A stretch of 64,000 nt of DNA from Cerrena zonata (lineage: Eukaryota > Basidiomycota > Agaricomycetes > Polyporales > Cerrenaceae), in contig JASBNA010000006.1 in assembly GCA_038087015.1 (NCBI GenBank), positions 1,612,001-1,676,000 on the forward strand. The letters are read 5' to 3'. Position 1 is the first letter of the stretch; each line of letters opens with the position of its first letter. This document shows positions 58,125-64,000 of this stretch, in pieces. Below the pieces are notes generated by a model that searched no databases, had not been told where the DNA came from, and worked only from the letters and a program-made list of their open reading frames with translations. Position numbers and translations under genes: made by a program.

Positions 58125-59452
58125 CTATTGAATATTTGCAAGTAGTGCTTCTGCCAATTTACGCGCACTTCGCTTCACCTCTCCTCGCTCGCCCATCACT
58201 GTCAACTTCACCGCTTCTGATAGTGTTTCCTCGCTGTCACTGTTCAATTCAATCAAGTCGAAGCGACCAAACGCCCAATTGAGAATGAAACGCCCCCTTT
58301 CGGTCGTCACGAAACCCTTCACCCTCCATATAGTCTCTTTGGAAAGAGAGTTGAGTGCGGTAGTCAAGACTGCTTCGTCCACAGAGGTAATATCTGTCGT
58401 TGACGTTGATAGAGGATGCGAGGAGTCGTCGGGGGAATGACAGTCGCATGATTTATCGTCTGTATGATTATGCTTGTGTACTGGTGGAGTCTTGCCTTTA
58501 TATATGGTCACGGTTTGGACTTCGTCGTGGTGACTAACGTCAATTTCTTTCTCGTCCTGGAATAGTTTAGAGTCTAATCCAAAGATCAAGGAAGGGTCTA
58601 CTCCATCTCGACCTTCACATTTGATCTTCGGTGTCAAATCGTTGAGGGTGTTTAGATGGTCTATCAGAATATCTAGAGCGCGCTCGGTGATATGTTCCGA
58701 TTTATTCTAAAGATGGCGTATTGAACAAAAGGATGAGCAAAAGCCATGGAAGTCGAAACACGTACAATGAGAATCATATCGGTGTAGCTAGCTTGCATAC
58801 GAGCTGTGGGCGAGGTATCTTCGTACCCGGCAAAATTCTCTGCATCTATGACAGTGAGAATGGCATCTAGCCTCAGATCTCTTTCTGTCTCGCGTTCCAA
58901 TTCGCGGATCTGGAATGCTAGGGTCGCGGGGAATGCTGATCCGCTTTAGCAGCGATTCAGAAACGATTCTACGTAAATGGATCGGTTGACCTACGAGCAT
59001 TCTATAATGATACGATCGGGTCTAAATTTCTCTACAAATAATCAGCCAAACGTAAAATGTTTTTAGAAATTGCCCATACCTCTAATTTCGAGTAATGCGG
59101 TCTTCATCTGACCAACGAGGACGCAGCACCTTGATTCGCGTTAGACGTTCTGACGTAAACATGATATCAAACCTCGACCTACATGCACCCATTTAGGATC
59201 TCGCTAACAGCGGCCAGGCTAGACTGCTTGGCTAGTTGACTGTCGACTATGATTATTCTCGCATATCGCAATAAGATCAACAAAATGCCTGAACTCACCT
59301 TCAACATCGCCAAATTCGTTCTTCAATAGAACAACTTTATAATCCTTGGGTAGACGTGGTAACAAGGACAGAATAACGGAAGTCTTTCCTGCTCCCAAGA
59401 ACCCAGTGAAAACTGTGATAGGAATCGGTTTAATATCCTGCGAAAGGACCAT
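58125..59452 (-). CDS. CobW/COG0523 metallochaperone GTPase (ZNG1-like)
   Basis: Family GTPases insert metal into target enzymes; eukaryotic ZNG1 passes zinc to methionine aminopeptidase. Start ATG 59452 (MVLSQDIKPIPITVFTGFLG). Walker A is GFLGAGKTS. The NEFGDVE strand follows, and the metal-binding CXCC motif appears as NGCMCC only after splicing out GTAGGT...CAAG. Next come KTALLEIREKFRPDRIIIEC, ERDLRLDAILTVIDAENFAG and the guanine motif NKSE. A His/Cys-rich loop (HKHNHTDDKSCDCHS) before the C-terminal domain is a likely zinc store. The C-terminal CobW_C domain includes IWRVKGFVTTERGRFILNWA. About 390 residues. It diverges from the VTT-domain gene over 486 bp. Confidence 0.9.
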
Positions 59453-59938
59453 AGTGTCTAAAGACTTTCAACCGGTCTGAAATTAGTTAGTGTTAAGGTA
59501 CTTCGGTTGTTGACAACCTACGATCAAGGTACGAGACGGAGTTCTAGTGTAAGATGGCCAGAAACAGATTTACGCAAAATCGTTCGGTGAATTTCGTCTC
59601 GGTCGCTTCCGGTGTATGTCCTCTTTGGGAAAGCCCTGTGTTTGAGTAGATCGTACCAGACCATGTCGAGTCTGTTGCGTCGAGATCACAATGATGTCAG
59701 TAGGCTAGTAGGACTATGTACATCCCAATGCATGTCAGGTGTGCTTTATTGCGATATGAGGAGCGTGGCGGCCGAGGACAGTCAATCAGGTAAGTACTTG
59801 GTGAGGAATATGGCAGAAACTGATGCTTGACAGAATGAACTTGAAGTATAATCATAAGTCCGGGTTTCCATATCTTATGTACATATCTTCCTCTGAAAGC
59901 ATGGATCAGAGAGAACAACACATTCAAGTTGCAGACCT
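59453..59938. promoter_or_regulatory. Divergent promoter of the CobW-like and VTT-domain genes
   Basis: A 486-bp stretch between two divergent start codons; holds both promoters. Short plus-strand frames could be upstream ORFs or leader sequence. No strong TATA box is visible. Confidence 0.5.
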
Positions 59939-61427
59939 ATGGCCGACGTTTACGGAAAGAGGATGACGACTATGAAGTCTAAATTAAGAAATGGTGCCGT
60001 TTTCTCACGGCTTGCTCAGCCCCGTGTCGAAGTTGGCTCTCGGTCTACAAGCTCTCTACTCTCTACCATCATGTCCGACTTTAATAGAGTTACTGAAACA
60101 AACAGGTCAGCGTACTCGCTAGAGACTGTACGCGAGGAACCGGAACCTACACTGGAAACTACTTCACTCCTTGGGACTCATACTCGCACTAGTACAACCA
60201 CTGGCTATGGAACCACAGAACCATCTCGCCCCTCGAACAAGAGGCTGCTGTTCAATGCCACGTTAAAGATGGCTGCGATATTCTTCATTAGTACCGCTAT
60301 CCTCGGAGGAACTCTGTGGCTAGCCCTTCCCCAACTCGAAGAGTAAGTCTCAAATTGGGTAGCCGGATACGGCCGGTTTTAAGCTAACAATTGTTAGGGT
60401 TGACCGACCACATCTCAAGATCCCCAAATCGTTCGTTGAACTCCAAGCGTTGAATACGCTTCTCAAGAAGTACAGGGACATCTATCCGTACCGAATTGTC
60501 ATCTGTTATGTTATCACCTATTTCTTGTACGTCTAAACATATTCGTGCTTGAGGAACCATTGATCCTGATCCGGTCCCCATAGCCTCCAAGCATTCTCAC
60601 TACCAGGGTCGATGTACCTCTCTATCCTCGGAGGCGCAGTCTGGGGTGTCCCACGCGCCTTGCCCCTAGCTTGCACATGTGTTGCAACTGGGGCTACGCT
60701 CTGTTACGGGATAAGCGCCGCTCTAGGACCAGCTCTCCTCACTATGCCCAAGTGGAAGGCCAAATTCGACGTATGGGCCGAGAAGATACAATCTCAAAAG
60801 GACAATATGATTAGCTTCCTCATCGTCCTCCGTATTGCCCCCTTTCCTCCTCACTGGGTGGTAAACGTGCTCTGTCCCCATTTGGGAATTGGCATCATTC
60901 CGTTCTGGATCAGTACATGGCTCGGTATTTTCGGTGTTTCAGTTATTCACACAACCATTGGAAATAGCCTCGACGATATGACCTCGGCTGCGGATTTCCA
61001 TCTCATTTCATGGAAGAATTTCCTCCTTCTATCCGCGGTCGTGGTAGGGGTCATGATTCCCGTTGGTCTCCGATATGTCTTCAAACGTCAACTTGCTAGT
61101 GTAGCTGAGGCTGACGAAGCAGAAGCTATGGAGAACGGCGAGGGAAGCATGAGTGGCGATTCTAACAGTGATCGTATCTTGGCAGAAGGACCCCCCGCTG
61201 TCGATGTTGCCAAGGCCAAGGCCGTGGCCACCGCGAGGTTAATTATGTTGGAAGATGACGACGACGATGACTATTCGGGCGACTCGGATGATGAAGATAT
61301 CATTCTCGAGTCTGGTCCTGCACTCGTAGTCAAGCCGAAGGATGATGAACAGCCAAGCACCAGCAGTGTGTCCTCCTCGTCCTCCACAATCAGGCCAACA
61401 TCGCCGAAGGGAGACCAGTCATCATAA
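59939..61427 (+). CDS. VTT/DedA-domain membrane protein, TMEM41-like
   Basis: Start ATG 59939 (MADVYGKRMTTMKSKLRNGA). A cytosolic Ser/Thr-rich N-terminus is followed by a first helix (MAAIFFISTAILGGTLWLAL). The VTT domain follows: QAFSLPGSMYLSILGGAVWG, CVATGATLCYGISAALG, MISFLIVLRIAPFPPHWVVN and PFWISTWLGIFGVSVIHTTI, then a last helix (FLLLSAVVVGVMIPVGLRYV). Two introns join in frame (GAAGA to GGTTGAC; TTCTT to CCTCCAA). The tail is acidic and Ser-rich. Known relatives TMEM41B and VMP1 are ER lipid scramblases needed for autophagy and lipid droplets; the same role is inferred here. Roughly 450 residues, with a longer tail than usual. Confidence 0.88.
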
Positions 61428-61939
61428 TTCCCCGGTTCTTGTCCTCTCATCCTAATGTAGCATGTCATCCCACACTTTTTTGTTCGGTCTGTTGTGTTAT
61501 TAGGTATTTTTCTTCGTTCCATTCCATCAGTTAGATTCCGTGCTTTCGATTGCTACAACCCCATTGCCCTCAAGGTTATATAACCATCCCCCTCTGTACT
61601 GATAGATCCACCTGCATACATTCTTAATGTTGTTTGTCTCATATTACTCTTTTGCTTCGGGCCTCTTTCTATTTATTAGACTTGACACTGCGTCTGTCTT
61701 TACTTCTGACGATTATTCACGAATTGCGACGATATATTCTGGGTACAAAATGGTTCACAATATCTTCAGAACTGATGCTGGAAAGCATTCGAGTTTCCTA
61801 AACCTAAGTGATCATCCAAGTCAGACACGCGCATACATTTATAGCTTGATCGATTTAGCGCCCATGACTTTATTTCCGAGTCAGTGGGACTGACTGCACA
61901 TGTTGTTGTTTCCGCTTAACTCACCGTCTTAGAATCTTA
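61428..61939. other. Intergenic region before the AP-3 beta gene
   Basis: About 510 bp between two plus-strand genes: 3' UTR and promoter. A short open frame (61627-61893) has no family features. No strong TATA box. Confidence 0.5.
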
Positions 61940-64000
61940 ATGGCTGGAATTAACTTAGAAGCATTGGCAGAAAATGCATCCAGACTTGGAACCCGATTGC
62001 AAGAAACAATATCTGAACATACCAGAGACTTGGCCATAACTCGAGGTTCTGGCGCAGGGTACCTCGACACACCGGAGGAGAAAGTAAAGTTAATTCGGAA
62101 ACAACTGGACTCGAACAGTGATAGAGAGAAACTGGATGCTATGAAACGGTTAATAGCAGTATGTATTTGAACGCAGCTCTATAACGGATCAGCGAAGTTC
62201 ATTTACGTAGCTCATCTCTAAAGGTCGAAATGTCTCTGAGTACTTCGCCCAAGTTGTCAAGAATGTTGCCTCTCATAACTTGGAAATCCGGAAGCTTGTC
62301 TATATATACCTCCTGCGTTATGCTGAGCAGGAGCCAGACCTCGCTTTGCTATCTATCAACACCTTCCAGAAGGACTTGTCTGACTCCAATCCATTAATAC
62401 GGGCCATGGCTCTGAGGGTACTCTCTGGGATCAGGGTTCCTATGATCGGGAGTATTATTGTACTCGCTATCAAGAAATGTGCTACAGACATCAGCCCATA
62501 TGTCAAGAAGGCTGCTGCACAAGCAATACCGAAATGCTGCAGGTCTGTTCCACCAATAAATGTTACAATCGCTGCGGACGTCGACTAACCTCCTGGAATT
62601 AGCTTAGATCCAAGTCACCAGCCCGAAATGATCACAGTCATCTCAAACCTACTCCGTGACAGATCACCATTACCCATCGGAAGTGTAGCAGTCGCTTTCG
62701 AAACTGTCTGTCCTACTCGGCTCGATCTCCTGCACCAACATTATCGACGTCTATGCAGAACACTCATCGATATGGACGAATGGGGTCAAGTGGACCTGCT
62801 AAACTTACTCGTGCGATATGCTCGTACAATGCTTCCTCGTCCTTCGGTCACAGAAGACGCGGATGGCCAACACGAAGAGATTGATCCAGATTTGAAGCTG
62901 CTCTTGACGTCGTCTGAACCTTTATTCCAGTCACGGAACCCTGCTGTTAGTGATATCATAAATGCCATCCGGAGATCCACTGACCTAGCCTGCAATAGGT
63001 CGTCCTTGCTGTTACTCGTGCTTTCCAATATCTAGGTCTTCCATCTGAAACGAAGAAGGTCGTGTCACCTCTGCTTAGATTGCTTCATATATCATCCGAA
63101 ATCGAGCGAGTTACACTGGCCTATATTTTGCTTGTAGCACGTTCATCGCCAGTAAGTATTCAGGATTCCATATACCCCGTTCCCGAATCTCATTTTTTTT
63201 CACTCTTCCTCAGACATTGTTTTCGCCCCATTGGAATTCGTTCATTGTGAGAACCGACGACACGCAGAGAGTGAAGAAAGACAAGATGCAACTTCTGCGT
63301 TTAATCCTTTCCCCGGATAATTATCAGGCATTACTACGGGAGTTTACTGTAAGTCGACCTAACTACTGACGTTCATGCATATCCATATCTTACAATTGGC
63401 ACAGTACTACGCAGACGACGCAGATGATGAATTGGTAGCCGATGCAGTCCAAGCCATTGGCTATTGCGCTCGTCTGATTCCAGAATCGGCCCAGCAGTGC
63501 TTGACGTCTTTGATGTCATTCATACAGAGCAAGCACGGTAAGTTTCTATGCACACTCGACATCCCGCTCGCAACCTGATCACATCCTTCAGACGCAGTTG
63601 TGGCTAATGCCGTCATCGTTCTCAAATCGTTGGTCCAGACCAGCCTGCACCACCATCAGACGTTAGCATTTGCTTCTACGTCAAGTGCATATTCCCCACT
63701 AGCAATCATCTCCAAATTGGCGTACCGTATCGAGGACATTCGGCATCCCAAAGCCAGGGCTTGTGTACTTTGGTTAGTGGGGCAATATGCTGCTGTTGAC
63801 ACATCTTTGGAAAGTCACCGAGGGCCCGAAGGCGTAGCCGAGTGGGCTCCAGACGTTCTACGAAAAGCTGCCACATTTTTCACGAAAGAGGTCAGAAATT
63901 TCTTCATGTTACCTGTTTCCTCTTCTCACCCTCCAAAATATAGACGTCCTATGTGAAATTGCAAATAATTTCGCTAGCGGCAAAGCTCCTCGTTTTGTGC
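61940..64000 (+). CDS. APL6: AP-3 adaptor complex beta subunit (partial, runs off the window)
   Basis: Large subunit of the AP-3 coat that sorts cargo to the vacuole/lysosome. Start ATG 61940 ([20 protein letters not shown]). The adaptin trunk is seen: [157 protein letters not shown] and [17 protein letters not shown]. Introns of about 50-80 nt join in frame throughout. Only about the first 600 residues are in the window; hinge and ear domains lie beyond the right end. The [11 protein letters not shown] segment points to AP-3 rather than AP-1/2 beta. Confidence 0.92.

Noticed and set aside
1..64000. CRISPR arrays, operons, secondary-metabolite clusters, full-length transposons
   Set aside because: No repeat-spacer arrays, no transposase or reverse-transcriptase frames, and no polyketide, peptide or terpene synthase signatures were seen; the genome is clearly eukaryotic.

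Overview
The window looks like nuclear DNA from a filamentous basidiomycete, most likely a mushroom-forming agaricomycete. Almost every gene is cut by many short introns (about 45-90 nt) with GT..AG ends. Genes are dense and lie on both strands. The contents fit a plant-matter-degrading fungus: two secreted rhamnogalacturonan lyases, a fused biotin-synthesis gene, a Zn2Cys6 regulator and F-box/LRR-like proteins of the type expanded in agaricomycetes. Exon structures were built by hand from splice signals and protein-family knowledge, so internal boundaries of the longer genes are approximate.

Layout. 1.3-4.0 kb: Ser/Pro-rich disordered protein (+). 4.7-7.8 kb: PL4 rhamnogalacturonan lyase, RglB type (+). 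7.9-11.1 kb: Vps34 PI 3-kinase (-). 13.5-16.0 kb: second PL4 lyase, RglA type (+). 16.4-17.9 kb: F-box-like protein (-). 18.3-20.9 kb: polyproline/WH2-like protein (-). 21.3-23.2 kb: MARVEL-like membrane protein with a damaged or unusual 5' half (-). 23.7-24.8 kb: Nudix CoA diphosphatase (-). 25.6-26.8 kb: unknown acidic protein (+). 27.0-29.7 kb: dethiobiotin synthetase/DAPA aminotransferase fusion (-). 30.0-31.0 kb: SH3 protein (-). 31.2-32.1 kb: pICln (+). 32.3-38.5 kb: Nup159/Nup214 (-). 38.7-42.1 kb: inositol-polyphosphate 5-phosphatase (+). 43.0-50.1 kb: a tandem duplication of a two-gene module, a double-ARID protein plus an F-box-like protein. Its second ARID copy is broken, and the F-box copies share an almost identical 5' tract. 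50.3-53.6 kb: Zn2Cys6 factor (-). 56.4-57.8 kb: J-domain protein (-). 58.1-59.5 kb: CobW/ZNG1 GTPase (-). 59.9-61.4 kb: VTT/TMEM41-like protein (+). 61.9 kb to the end: AP-3 beta subunit, cut by the window edge.

Most genes are unrelated housekeeping neighbours and do not form one pathway. Two local themes stand out. The two PL4 lyases attack the same pectin backbone and flank VPS34. The ARID/F-box module has duplicated, decayed and probably undergone gene conversion, and is the most unusual thing here.

A technical point affects reading of the window: at least five conserved genes (VPS34, BioD-BioA, pICln, the Zn2Cys6 factor and the J-domain protein) carry single-base frameshifts, nearly all in short homopolymers. 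That pattern fits sequencing or assembly error better than independent gene death.
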